Positions 22,691 to 50,606 of a stretch of DNA of 64,000 bases are shown piece after piece. The translations under genes and the position numbers were made by a program. Within the stretch, counting starts at the first letter, position 1. Every line of letters begins with the position of its first letter. The stretch comes from Cepaea nemoralis. Its lineage: Eukaryota > Mollusca > Gastropoda > Stylommatophora > Helicidae. Below the pieces are notes generated by a model, which was not told the DNA's origin, searched no databases, and was given only the letters and a program-made list of their open reading frames with translations. The stretch is from assembly GCA_014155875.1 (NCBI GenBank), contig JACEFZ010015032.1:257501-321500 (forward strand), in the 5' to 3' direction.

Positions 22691-24075
22691 TGAACTGCAG
22701 TAAAGCTGTAAAAATATACTAAATAAATCAACAAAAAACAGAAAGTGGAAAAGGTTTTACAAGAACATAATCAAATGTGACAGAATGGTTGTTTTGGTTA
22801 GAAATCCTTCATCAGCAAAAAAAATAGCACTTAGTTTAACCTCTTCAGTCAACTCCATCATCCATCATGTGCCATGCCGATAAGCGTAGGCGGTCATGTT
22901 TTGTCATCTCACTCGATCACCAGAGTCGAGGATCAGCTCCGTGTTTCTGTCTCGACCATGCCATGTGGCCAAGCCATCCAGGTATTTACTTCTCGGTTTT
23001 CCTCTTGGTCTGTGCCCTTCGATCTTGCCAGTTGTCACCAAGTTCTCCAATTCATTTCTTCTCATAACATGCCCAAAAAATTTTGACTGTCTACGTCTAA
23101 TGACTCTGATCAGTTTACGATCTTCATTTGTTTCTTGAAGGACTTGTTCATTGGTTTTTCTGTCTGTCCATGGTATTCTTTGCATTTTGCAATAAATATA
23201 GAATTACATAATCTAGGAGGTATATCTCCAGTATCATATATTGCATTCAGCAATCTGGTGACTTGGTCTATTCCATATTCTTCTAAGGCATTGATCATTT
23301 CTATTGTGATGTTATCTGTACCCAGGATCTTTCCAGTTTTCATACGGTTAAGAGCATTCTGAACTTCCATCTTCAAAATTGATGGTCCTTCTTTATTATT
23401 CTGATGATCATATTGTTCTTCGCGTGTATCATCATAAAGGTCTTTCACATAATCTGACCACGCATGTAAAATCTGATATTTTTCTATGATGATTTTACCA
23501 TCTTTGGTTTGTAGGCAACCCGATGAAGTGTGTGTTTTTGTTAGTGATGTCATTAATTCTTTGGGCATTAATTTGGTGTTCTGTGTGTTGTGTTGGTTTT
23601 CAATTTCCTTGCAATTTTCCTCAAGCCATGTTTCTTTTGCCTCTTTGCATAGCTTCCTAATTTTCCTGTGAATCTTTTCATATTTTCCCTTGTTATTTTT
23701 GTTATTTCTTCTTATTTCCATGAGTTTTAAGATGTTTTCCTTCATCCATTTCTAGCGTCCTATTATCTTTATTTTTGGGATGGTTGTTTCAGCAGCTTGG
23801 ATGACTGATTTCTTTAATATTTCCCATTGGTCATTGACATCTTGAAATAATATTTCTGTATCGGACAATCCATCAAATATGTTCTTTACCTCTACGTTGA
23901 ACTACCAGTAAACTACCACTTTAAATATTTTTAAATATAGCTGTGTTAATGTCTTTTTATGTTTGTTTCCTGATGAGGGCTTTCTAGCAGCAACATTTAT
24001 ATTGTCTTTTTGTTAATTCTTGTAAAGCTAACCCTTTCCACTTTGTGTTGTTAATTTATTCATGGACATTTTAAG
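22690..24075. repeat. diverged inverted repeat flanking a LINE
   Basis: The left arm (about 22700-22830) and right arm (about 23960-24070) align as inverted copies. Shared blocks are AAATCAACA..AAAGTGGAAA, TTTACAAGAA and CTGATGA(A/G)GG-TTTCTA. The inner ends carry the CTGATGA box; the LINE alpha copy lies between. Confidence 0.6.
22860..23760 (-). pseudogene. LINE (family alpha) with the RT core deleted
   Basis: The 5' part is a 211-aa open stretch (23745-23110): a coiled, Lys-rich linker, then DGKIIIEKYQILHAWSDYVK, MKTGKILGTDNITIEM and the start of RT (IPPRLCNSIFIAK). At about 23190 it joins directly to the C-terminal piece starting MQRIPWTDRKTNEQVLQETN in another frame. The catalytic palm is therefore missing. 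The C-terminal piece is also seen at 42700. Confidence 0.85.
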
Positions 24076-24159
24076 ACGCTTCACCAATAACAAATATGTA
24101 ACATGTCAGCATTCATCTCTATACAATACTGCAATAGCTCTAAACCCAACGTGTTATGG

Positions 24160-25330
24160 CTATGTGTTAGTTGACTGCGACTAAAAGGACATTGTGTTAG
24201 TTGACTGCGACTAAAAGGACATTGTGTTAGTTGACTGCGACTAAAAGGACATTGTGTTAGTTGACTGCGACTAAAAGGACATTGTGTTAGTTGACTGCGA
24301 CTAAAAGGACATTGTGTTAGTTGACTGCAACTAAAAGGACATTGTGTTAGTTGACTGCGACTAAAAGGACATTGTGTTAGTTGACTGCGACTAAAAGGAC
24401 ATTGTGTTAGTTGACTATGACTAAACAGGCATTGTGTTAGTTGACTACGACTAAAAGGACATTGTGTTAGTTGACTGCGACTAAACAGGCATTGTTTTAG
24501 TCGACTGCGACTAAAAGGACATTGTGTTAGTTGACTGCGACTAAAAGGACACTGTGTTAGTTGACTGTGACTAAACAGGCATTGTGTTAGTTGACGACGA
24601 CTAAAAGGACATTGTGTTAGTTGACTGCGACTAAAAGGACATTGTGTTAGTTGACTGCGACTAAAAGGACATTGTGTTAGTTGACTGCAACTAACTGTTG
24701 ACTGTGACTAAAAGGACATTGTGTTAGTTGACTGCGACTAAAAGGACATTGTGTTAGTTGACTGCGACTAAAAAGACATTGTGTTAGTTGAATGCGACTA
24801 AAAGGACATTGTGTTAGTTGACTGCGACTAAAAAGACAGTTAGTTGACTATGACTAAAAGGACATTGTGTTAGTTGACTGCGACTAAAAGGACATTGTGT
24901 TAGTTGACTGCAACTAAAAAGTTGACTGCGACTAAAAGGACATTGCGTTAGTTGACTGCGACTAAAAGGACATTGTGTTAGTTGACTGCGACTAAAAAGA
25001 CATTGTGTTAGTTGACTGAGACTAAAAGGACATTGTGTTAGTTGACTGCGACTAAAAAGATAGTTAGTTGACTACGACTAAAAGGACATTGTGTTAGTTG
25101 ACTGCGACTAAAAGGACACTGTGTTAGTTGACTGCAACTAAAAAGTTGACTGCGACTAAAAGGACATTGTGTTAGTTGACTGCGACTAAAAGGACATTGT
25201 GTTAGTTGACTGCGACTAAAAGGACATTGTGTTAGTTGACTGCAACTAAAAAGTTGACTGCGACTAAAAGGACATTGTGTTAGTTGACTGCGACTAAAAG
25301 GACATTGTGTTAGTTGACTGCGACTAACAA
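24160..25330. repeat. 30-bp minisatellite, about 39 copies
   Basis: The unit CTAAAAGGACATTGTGTTAG plus TTGACTGCGA is very uniform. Several units are shortened to AAAAAGTTGACTGCG. Open on the minus strand only because 30 is divisible by three. Confidence 0.97.
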
Positions 25331-26142
25331 GGTCAGAATGTCTACACGTATACACATAAGCAAACCTTGAACAGGTTGTTACCAAAAACAATCTGTGGAA
25401 TGTATGACTCCTTCTCAGCCATAAAAATGTCAGCTCAATGAGAAGTAATAATCTACCATGGAATGAACAAAATGTATACATTAGGAGTTCATATAAGTTG
25501 CATACAATTCTAAACTAAAGATTTCACTTGCACCTGGCCACACATCAAATGAAATACAACCTGGTCAAATGCTGGTAGCCATTAAAAAATGCTGGGATTC
25601 ATGAAATGATGGCAATTTATTGATACACAAATGGAATAAAGAACATTTGGTAAAATATTGCTAAATACAATTTTGGATTTATTTTTTTTTATGACAGCAA
25701 CAATTATGAATAAACTGTTTGCTAAACAATTTTAAAACACATTTAAAAATGCGATTGACCAAATCAAATCCACACAAAAATAAATAAAATAGCTTAAAGC
25801 TCAATATTTGGTTTGACTTGGTAACGGTAAAAAAAGTATGGCAACAATGAACAAATCCAGTATTTACAAATAACTTTCAGATCTCATTAATCAAACATGA
25901 AAGAATAGGTGAATGTATAAGATGCCATGTATAACTATTATGTCCACATCACCAAAGAAATGTAGATAAAAGCATTAGAAATGCAGGGAATTATGGGAAA
26001 TTTTATAACAAATGTTTTCGTAACACAAATTTATACTAAACACAATTGCTAGATTTGTGAATAATTTCAGCATACCGCAATGTTTTCATTTGCTTATGTG
26101 TAATTCCAACTATAAAAAAAACAGCAGGTCAATACAGAAAAT
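25330..26142. other. no feature recognised
   Basis: AT-rich intergenic DNA with A-runs and no ORF of note. Confidence 0.4.
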
Positions 26143-26284
26143 CCCCGGGAAGGTTAACCCGGTCAACAAATGCCCGTAGAAGTCGGATGTGTCGGCCTAA
26201 CAGCGCAAGAACGCAGCTCTGCTGTAAACAGGCACAACGCAGTCACATCCAGAAAGAAAATCCGGATGAACGCAGCAGAAGAAG
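26143..26284 (+). mobile_element. short retroposon S1, copy 1 (complete)
   Basis: 142 bp, starting CCCCGGGAAGGTTAACCCGG and ending in a GAAGAAG tail, flanked by the direct repeat AATACAGAAAAT (26131-26142 and 26285-26296). Internal inverted segments (CCGGG...CCCGG and CATCC...GGATG) can fold into hairpins. No ORF. Confidence 0.9.
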
Positions 26285-26299
26285 AATACAGAAAATGCT

Positions 26300-27085
26300 A
26301 TGCAACTAAACTCACTAGAGCACATTAGAACAGTTCCCATATTAATTATCTGCATTAGTTCCTACAGGTGTTGGTGTCACTAGTCTTCTTCATCTGTTAA
26401 CTTTTGAATTGACAACATTGACAACTCTAGTTAGTTAGTCGCTGTTCCAACTTCACGGCAAAGGGTCACCCCCATTATGCTCCGTTCCTGTGCCAGGGAA
26501 TCTCACACAAAATGCTCCTCACTGCCCCATGTCAAAAGTGGAACAGACAGGAGTCTTGACAAACCAACAGCCTGCACAGGTATACTTATGCATAATGCCG
26601 CTGCCAGAAAGCCAACACAAAAGTCCGCCACAAAAAATACTTCATTGTCGATGGAAGCGGCAGTTGCTAGAAAATCAGCAGTCACACATTACTGCATAAG
26701 ACAACCCAGTTTGGTACACTATGTATAATAATGCCATTGACAACCCTAAACACTTATTAACAACTGGAAAGATTAATGGGGGGAAAAGATACAGGGAGAC
26801 TGCCTTTCATAATGGCATGGAAAAATAGCACATGAATTGATAAATTCTGTAGCAGATAACAAGATGTGGACAAGCAGGGTTGTTCACATCTGTTGGCTGG
26901 ACCTTTCATGATGTTGATGAAACAAACATACATTCTTGCGCAGAACAATCTAGCACAGAGTGCCACAGGACAGTGGACAAGTACTGAGTAGAACCTTGCA
27001 TTAATAAAATCACTGAAGAGTGCAAACTACATATTTATTATTTGATTTAATGGCTTCTTAGAGATTTACGATTAAAAACTGTTCT
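26300..27085. other. no gene confirmed
   Basis: Several overlapping 60-83 codon frames occur at 26477-26728 on both strands, but none shows a recognisable domain or splice structure. Possibly an eroded retroelement. Confidence 0.35.
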
Positions 27086-27089
27086 GTGA

Positions 27090-27440
27090 TTATTTCTATT
27101 AATTTTATAAAGAAGAAAATTCAGGCTTCTGAAAAGTGACAGAAAAGTTCTAAAAATACTGTGGATCAAGAAGAAGAAAAATACTGACATTCTACCAGAA
27201 AGGAACATGGAAAAGAACCGGATGATAAACAGCATCATGTCTGAGAAACTAAAACACTTTGGCAATATTAAACATGGCAGTGCCTGAGAGAATCAACAGT
27301 CATGGAAGGCATGGTTCCTGCAAGAAGAGCAGAGCCAACATAAAGGTGAACACACCCTGGACGTGAACATTCACAAGGCAGAGGAACTGGCATAAGTGAG
27401 TCTCTGCTGCAGGGCAGTGATGCTCAGCAAAGGAACATGA
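27090..27440 (+). pseudogene. LINE C-terminal fragment
   Basis: One frame reads DILPERNMEKNRMINSIMSE then KLKHFGNIKHGSA. This corresponds to the NASIL-EL...RILKYFGHI-R region after the RT domain. Frame breaks follow. Confidence 0.6.
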
Positions 27441-27762
27441 TGAAAGTAATGTCCTACTTTCACAGATTTGGAGTTTTCTACCCCCAACCATATTTGCCCT
27501 CTACCCTGTGTTTTCTGTAGTGCAAATGTGTTTAATGTGGAGATGTTCAGGAATGCAATGGTCACTTAATGAGAACTTTATTATGTTCAAACAATCGTGC
27601 ATAGAAGCAAGAATGTCATGAAACAGATTATGTCCAAGTAAAATTACAAAGCAGCACAGATGAAAACATAAAGCACATAGTTATTATACTATAGTAACCA
27701 TAGACAGAAGCACAAATGGAAGTAAAGTAACGTAGGACTATTATTGTCCAATCAACCATTAA
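27440..27762. other. no feature recognised
   Basis: No repeat or coding signal that I can name. Confidence 0.35.
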
Positions 27763-27766
27763 TTAA

Positions 27767-28461
27767 CCCTTTACAGGGCAAAACGTCCATTTGCGGCCGA
27801 TCCCTTAAACGAGCAGATCGGCCGATCGCGCCCGATACTATTAATGCATTGTAAAAACGCGATCTCTCGGCTTTCCGACACTTCCGACGGCTACTTTCGC
27901 TTTCGCCGATAGCTTGACAACGTGGCCGCCATTTGTAAATGCTTACTATGAATTTGAACGGACTTTTACGGACTTTTTTTATAGTTTTCGGGACTTTTAC
28001 GCTTAGTTTTTCAAAATGGATTTCGGCGATTCTTCAAGTGATAGCCGAGATTTCGCTAGGTTCAATTTAAGTGACATTAAAGGGCACGAAGTTGACTATT
28101 AATCGCAGCTAGATATCAGTGAAAAGCATTACTTTGCATTAGCAGTCTGAGTCGGACTTTAAAGAAAGTGATTATGATTCTGAAAATGTGTTTGTAAATT
28201 GCCGTATAGATGACGGAAAATCACAAACAACATGCTGTATTTCGTAAATATTTGTGTTCATATATGGATTACCGACAACAATCACGTGAGTAACATATTC
28301 TGCATGCTTTTCCCTTCATTGTGTTGTTTATTTAACTAAAATCGGTTGACTAACACCTTATTTGTGATGTTTTTACTAACACAACCCGAAATTTTACCGA
28401 ACCTGAAAAAATCTTGCCCGTTCAGGGCTAAAAAATGGAAAAGCGTCTGCCCTGCAAAGGG
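27767..28461 (+). mobile_element. piggyBac-type element, internally deleted
   Basis: Flanked by TTAA on both sides (27763-27766 and 28462-28465). Terminal inverted repeats are CCCTTTACAGGGCA and CCCTTTGCAGGGCA. At 28016 an ATG starts MDFGDSSSDSRDF, an acidic N-terminus like that of piggyBac transposases, which stops after 28 codons. The 695-bp length shows that most of the transposase is gone. Confidence 0.92.
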
Positions 28462-28489
28462 TTAAAACAAAAAACCTTAGATACAAGTC

Positions 28490-28745
28490 AGTTGCATGTC
28501 CTTTACATGAAGTTGCAATCAACCCCAGCATTTTCTAGCTGTTAATAAATTACTAGGCAATTCTTATGTTCAGTAGTTTGCCACAACTTTCTGAATGATC
28601 GACAGTTATACCACTGACATCAAGGCCAGGCGGTCTGCTCCCAAATCTCATGCAGCAGATTTCTAACCCTCGACTAGGTATGTCGGGGAATTGTGACACC
28701 CGCTCACTGTCCCTGGAACACTGCGGCAGCATAGATAACATCAGA
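28490..28745 (-). repeat. SINE family B copy
   Basis: On the plus strand GTTGCATGTCCTTTACATGA, CAATCAACCCCAGCA and TTCAGTAGTTTGCC appear in the same order as in the copies at 41155, 48720 and 49255. A tRNA-like head is at the right end. Confidence 0.7.
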
Positions 28746-28942
28746 CAATGTATGAAACTCTGACACCCATGTAACCACCCACGTATGAAAACCAGTCATC
28801 AAACTATTATGTCCAAACAAACATAAACAGGAAACATAGAAATACATGGAACTATACATCCAAATAATCAGTGGTGACATTCAACTGTGACTGAGTAATA
28901 AAAACATGACAGATACTGAAATCAATAATGACAATTTGTTAA

Positions 28943-29170
28943 TTATATTCTTATTCTTCTGCTGCGATAAAGTTTCACTATACGTTTTTTCCAACATGGA
29001 TCACATACAGAGAGGTGCATATCATGCATTGTAGTGCATACATGTTCACTTTCTAGTCCCGGTAATTTAAGGCAGCATCTTACAACTTCAATTATTGATG
29101 TTGCTTGACTGGATCCCTCCTCCCATAGGCAGATTGCCTTCCCAGGCTTATGGGCTCCGCCTACCAACAT
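28943..29170 (-). CDS. coding-like fragment of unknown origin
   Basis: A 75-codon open frame ends in a stop at 28943. Its amino-acid composition looks biological rather than random: KPGKAICLWEEGSSQAT, VVRCCLKLPGLESEHVC, then HLSVCDPCWKKRIVKLYR. A Cys-rich pattern with a terminal C-x2-C suggests metal binding. No family is recognised. No convincing promoter or splice context was found, so it may be a host exon or transposon debris. Confidence 0.3.
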   Translation of the reverse strand: MLVGGAHKPGKAICLWEEGSSQATSIIEVVRCCLKLPGLESEHVCTTMHDMHLSVCDPCWKKRIVKLYRSRRIRI

Positions 29171-29309
29171 TTTCGGCCTAGCTTCATTGACCTAACCTTT
29201 GCTTTTACAGGAACTTCCACAAGACAGCAGTGGTTTGACTTTCAGTGTGTTCCTCACATAGATTATATTAAATTTGTATAATTATAAATTTAAATGGCAG
29301 AAAGGCACA

Positions 29310-29400
29310 ATATCACAACTCTGCTGTAAACAGGCACAATGCAAACACCATCTAACACACACAACAAACCTAGAAGAATGCAGAAGAGGAAGACAAGGAC
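29310..29400 (+). repeat. partial S1-like sequence
   Basis: AACTCTGCTGTAAACAGGCA followed by CAATGCAAACACCATCT resembles the middle of S1, but both ends are missing. Confidence 0.4.
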
Positions 29401-29885
29401 ATGTGGGTTGAAAGCCAGACAACAGTAAAATGCCTGACGTGCAGAGTTCTCTTCTCCTTCTCTCATTCTGAAAAGATTGTTGACATGCATTGTGTGTACT
29501 TACAGCTAAGCTATGATACTGGTGCATTTTGGTTCATAGATCTGGCTATGTCATGGCACATTTTGTTACCAGATTTGTGTTTCTTCTTGGATTTCAACTG
29601 TTTGGGCCAGATTGTTTGTGTGCACTCTGTTTCCTGAACCATCACTTTGAGTTACAGTAAAGTCGTGGTCAGTACACAAACATATTTTTGGTCAATTCTA
29701 ATACAAATATATAATATATGTTTGGTCAACCATAACGCATATATATATATATATTGTTTGTTAATCGCAACGCAAATAATTGGTCCTAACACAAATATGT
29801 TATTGTTAGTGCTATTGCAAACATATGGTTGTATAACCCTAACCCAACCACCTCCAGCAATGACCATAAAACATTAATAAAATAA
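29400..29885. other. no gene seen
   Basis: AT-rich; three short ACAAATAT(A/G)T-like direct repeats at about 29680-29830. Confidence 0.4.
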
Positions 29886-29891
29886 TTTATT
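29886..29891 (-). terminator. candidate ZMYND19 poly(A) signal
   Basis: AATAAA on the minus strand about 410 nt after the ZMYND19 stop codon. Not verified by any transcript; a SINE fragment lies between it and the stop. Confidence 0.3.
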
Positions 29892-29969
29892 CAGTCATTA
29901 TATCAAGATTTGTTTGTTTTTTCATTCACTGACTTTCAACTCAAATATATTCCATACATAAGCTACCAC

Positions 29970-30062
29970 TTCTAGTGTACTGGACTGATTTTTGCGTGTG
30001 GATTAGCTTTCCCTATTACCAGTGTCCCTCACCATCAAGCGAACCAATTCCGACTTCAGAGG
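29970..30062 (-). repeat. SINE family C, 3' fragment
   Basis: The minus strand matches the body of the copies at 43240 and 54905: CTCTGAAGTCGGAATTGGTT and GGGAAAGCTAATCCACACGC. It lies in the inferred ZMYND19 3' UTR. Confidence 0.7.
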
Positions 30063-30202
30063 TATATCAAAATGTTAAAAACAGAATTTGTTTCAGAAAA
30101 ATACACAAAGAAACTAATGTAAACAAGAATGGTCAAATCGCACACAAACAGAATAAAACTGACTATAGCCATTAAACTTAACAATGGAAATGTTAAAACA
30201 GA

Positions 30203-30221
30203 TGCAATAAATAAATAAATA
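30203..30221 (-). promoter_or_regulatory. AU-rich element in the ZMYND19 3' UTR
   Basis: The minus strand reads ATATTTATTTATTTATTGC, three overlapping AUUUA pentamers about 85 nt after the stop. In known systems such elements lower mRNA stability; here the role is inferred. Confidence 0.45.
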
Positions 30222-30303
30222 TGTGGATACTCGAGACCAATGGCGTGGACGAGCACTTGGATGTATGGCTGCAGGGGGCGCCACTTGAGCTAACCTGGTG
30301 ATA

Positions 30304-47401
<17,098 letters not shown>

Positions 47402-47600
47402 TTATAGTTTCACTTGATGAGAAACAGAACCCCCAAACTGCTAGAAGACAACATCTAGAAAGCCATCAGAGACACATCACCCATGCCTTGGTCTTCGTCC
47501 TGGCATACATCAGACTACAGACGACAACACAATGACGCGGGCGTAATCTTCATGCTGGGCCATATCGATAACAACAACACTGGCGGGGAACAATGTCAGT
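47402..47600 (-). promoter_or_regulatory. inferred ZMYND19 promoter region with DRE-like site
   Basis: The palindrome TATCGATA (47563-47570) is 162 nt upstream of the ATG. It is the DRE core found in promoters of many housekeeping genes. TGACGCGG at 47533 and GGCGGGGAA near 47583 are further possible sites. No TATA box was found; placement is inference. Confidence 0.35.
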
Positions 47601-48715
47601 GGCGTTTCTGGATAATTGTTATCAAATGTTTTCTTTTAAGAACAAAAACATAATAAATACCTGGTATATAAACTGTAATACATTATTTAGTTATCACTAA
47701 ACATCAAAACTTTATTTAGTAACTTTATTTTCATGAATATACCGACTGCAAAATCAGAATGCTGGCCAGTGCTTACTCAACTTGACTATGTTTACTTTAC
47801 TCTAAGTTTACCCTTACTTTAATACTTATGTTAGTAGTGTTTAGTTACTAAAATGTTGTTGTTGTTGTTGTTGTTTGTCCATCAAGAATGGTGATGACCA
47901 TTCAATTACATCCAGTAGGGTTGAAATTATGGAGCCGGGTTACTAAAATAATGGAGTTACTGGTGAAAAAAATTGAGCTACTAAAGTAATTATTGTTTGA
48001 ATGAAATGGGATAGCTGCTGAAGAGCAGTCGTTGTAAAAGATGGGGAGCAGAGACATATATCATAATTACCAACAGACATGAATCGTAACAATTCTATTA
48101 TCTATAACCAATACTAAGTACCGTATATCCAAATTAAAACTGAAGAAAGAAGTTAACGAGTATAAATACTATAAATCGGTAGTAATCGGTAATTACTATT
48201 AACAACAGCAGTGGGTGCAGTTAAATCTTTATGATTTATATTTAGTCTTATAATTTTATTGGAATCAAATTCATTTGCAGTTATTTGTATTCATATTTAG
48301 ATACGAGACCCAGCAAGTGGAAAACAAACAAAGAAATACTTTAATTGCATATACAACAGATGATGTATTCGGAATCGTCCAGAAGTCTGAGTGCGCTCGA
48401 AGAAAGTTGGATTCGACAGCAATGAGAATCGCCGGTACCAAATAAAAATGTCTCATTATGTCCCAAATATTATTTGTTACTTTGCCATGCTGTCTGAGTT
48501 ATTGTTTTAATTCAGCATATTCTCATCTAATAAATTGTTACATAATCGTCTTTTGACTCAGTCAGTTAACTCACCTACGTCTCTAAAAAGATCGGTATAA
48601 AAATATAACTGCTAGTATACCGAGCGCCACTTGAAGCGGCTAAGATACTTTTTTATTTGTTCGCATATCCATTCTTCCATCCATTTCTTCTATCCATTCG
48701 CATTAGCATAACAGG
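47600..48715. other. no gene seen; one short SINE piece
   Basis: Mostly unique AT-rich DNA. A GTT run and GTTTGTCCATCAAGAATGGT at 47850-47950 are the 3' end of the SINE also seen at 40385. Confidence 0.45.
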
Positions 48716-48719
48716 ACAT

Positions 48720-48900
48720 CCGCTGTCAGCATCAGCATCTTTCAGCTGATTGTAGCTTTCTTGGCAAGATTACGCTTAGTAGTTTGTCATGCTTTCTGAG
48801 CGACCGGCTTCACATTTACCACGTTACCAACGCGGAGAGAACCGCTACCGATTCTCGCGCAGGTTACGTTCCTCGCGTGGATATACGGAATTACGGAGAA
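48720..48900 (-). repeat. SINE family B copy
   Basis: CAGCATCTTTCAGCTGATTG and AGTAGTTTGTCATGCTTTCT match the family B landmarks; diverged. Confidence 0.55.
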
Positions 48901-49039
48901 AGACGTTAATGCCTAAGCCAGGGTGTGACCGACACTAAGATACTTATTACTACTACTCTGAATTTACCGAACTCCCCACAGCATGATTCAAGCAAGCAGT
49001 TTTTTTTGTTGTTTTTTTTTTTGCGTATCCTCTTTACAG

Positions 49040-49255
49040 GAAAAAAAGGTCGCTTAAAAGTCGACAGGGTCGACTTCATTGCATAGGTTTTTATCCCATA
49101 TGGCTCGGTCTCTTTTCCACAGCACGAACTCCATAGCTCTAGTAACGACCCACAGGAGTCTCCGACAAATTTAACTCGTGACCGAAGGAGGCGGCCCGGA
49201 ATGGAACCCACAACCTTCGGAACCCGAATCAAACGGCTTGACCACTTCGTCACTA
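49040..49255 (-). repeat. SINE family T, copy 3
   Basis: AGGTCGCTTAAAAGTCGACA (3' end on the minus strand) through GAATGGAACCCACAACCTTC (B-box region). A T-run on the minus strand follows. Confidence 0.82.
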
Positions 49256-49470
49256 CAGGGCATGGCTGTCAACACCAGCATTTTACTGCTGTTCTTGATA
49301 TCTTGGCAAGTTTACATTCAGTAGTTTGCCATTGCTTTCTGAACAACTGGCTCCATATCAACACGTTACAACCTAGCGCAACGCGGTCTGCTGCAAATTG
49401 GTCGCAGCTGTGTTTCGAACGAATGTAAGCGGGCTCACCAATCGCGTCCGCGAACCCTTAGCCACTGGAG
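49255..49470 (-). repeat. SINE family B copy
   Basis: GGGCATGGCTGTCAACACCA, CAGTAGTTTGCCATTGCTTT and a tRNA-like head at the right (GTTTCGAACGAATG on the plus strand). Joined end to end with a family T SINE. Confidence 0.65.
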
Positions 49471-49664
49471 ACCAGTTCACACTCTACGTTAAGTAAAATA
49501 TATGCTTCGTATTCCGAATTCCGTTCCAATATTTCTACAAGTCACTTCTGATATGTATTCTGTTAATGTTATCATGGTGGAATTTCCAGATGTATGTCGA
49601 TCTGATGCAATGAGCCTCAAATTACTAATGCAATGATAATAAATAAATAAATAAATAAATGACC

Positions 49665-49862
49665 GTAGACCCCGAGGTAGACCAAGAAGACGGTGGAGAG
49701 GATAATATATTATCAGATCGTACAAGCACTTGGAATCAACGACTGGCAAGAGAAGGCAACCAGAGAGACGAATGGAGACGGATTGTATATGCAGCAAAGA
49801 ACCTCAATGGCTCGGAATGCTGAAGAAGAAGAAGAAGAAGAAGAAGAAGAAGAAGAAGAAGA
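49665..49862 (+). pseudogene. 3' end of a LINE with (GAA)n tail
   Basis: The frame reads DEWRRIVYAAKNLNGSEC-stop-like, the terminal region of an endonuclease-RT LINE, followed by a pure (GAA)n tail at 49824-49862. Confidence 0.75.
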
Positions 49863-50385
49863 ATGATAATGACCCGGTCATTATTATTTCTCCCAAAAAT
49901 AGCATGCAATGTATGATTAATTTAACTGCGTTACTTTTGGTTTCTCGGCTCTTGATTTCTTAGAATAGTCGTCATGGCAAGCCGGACACGCTCATATCTG
50001 CGCTGTCTCCGTCTGTAGGCCTAAATGTCGTAAAATGTAGGTGTTGATTGTTCCAGTAATACACAGCACTGGTTGTAAACCGCCGGATTCGTCTCCTCAG
50101 ACATTGCTCCTTGCTGGAACCATACACCTAAACTCAAGCATTCTTAAATACTTTGTTTGACCTGTTATTGTGTCTCCACTTATCTGCTGTTTATAGTATT
50201 CGGAATGTCTGTCCTGATCGTCGTGAATGTCCTAGTTATTGGCGCACTTGAAGCAAACAGATCCCATCGATCGTTACTCTTCACTCCAGTATAGTATGAC
50301 CAAGACAGTAAATCCATGTAATTCTTAGTGAAAGAGAAATGCGTGGTATCTTCTCTTGCCTTGTTGTTTGTTTTTTTTTTTCATT
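49863..50385. other. no gene seen
   Basis: No recognisable coding or repeat; an 11-T run at about 50370-50381. Confidence 0.4.
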
Positions 50386-50390
50386 TTAAA

Positions 50391-50606
50391 CTACACAATA
50401 CGGACTGAGAATCGGACAATGTGTTTGCTCTGGTGACTCAAATACGAGTTAGCCGCCTCAAAGCTGTAGTTGTCGCAACCTCCGTCTTCATACTTGAGGT
50501 TGTAGATCTGAAGGCTCCATTCCTTTAAGCAACAAAGACAGATCCCCAGACAGATTTCTTTCCACTGATACACAGGACCATAAGTGTACAAATGTCTTCG
50601 TTTCAA
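50391..50606 (-). CDS. coding-like 71-codon fragment of unknown origin
   Basis: The minus-strand frame reads YTYGPVYQWKEICLG, then KYEDGGCDNYSFEAANSYL and a stop at 50391. An A-run starts about 10 nt after the stop on the minus strand, which suggests a retrotransposed 3' end. No domain recognised and no splice context. Confidence 0.25.
   Translation of the reverse strand: MKRRHLYTYGPVYQWKEICLGICLCCLKEWSLQIYNLKYEDGGCDNYSFEAANSYLSHQSKHIVRFSVRIV

Noticed and set aside
24160..25330. CRISPR array
   Set aside because: Repeats are contiguous with no unique spacers, and this is animal DNA. The same applies to the other arrays at 5215, 21310 and 52515.
25038..25481. 147-codon ORF with SRSQLTQCPF repeats
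   Set aside because: A 30-bp minisatellite read on the minus strand, with a short non-repetitive N-terminus and no domain.
27830..27880. GATCGGCCGATCGC palindromes as regulatory sites
   Set aside because: They lie within the piggyBac remnant and are part of its sub-terminal sequence.
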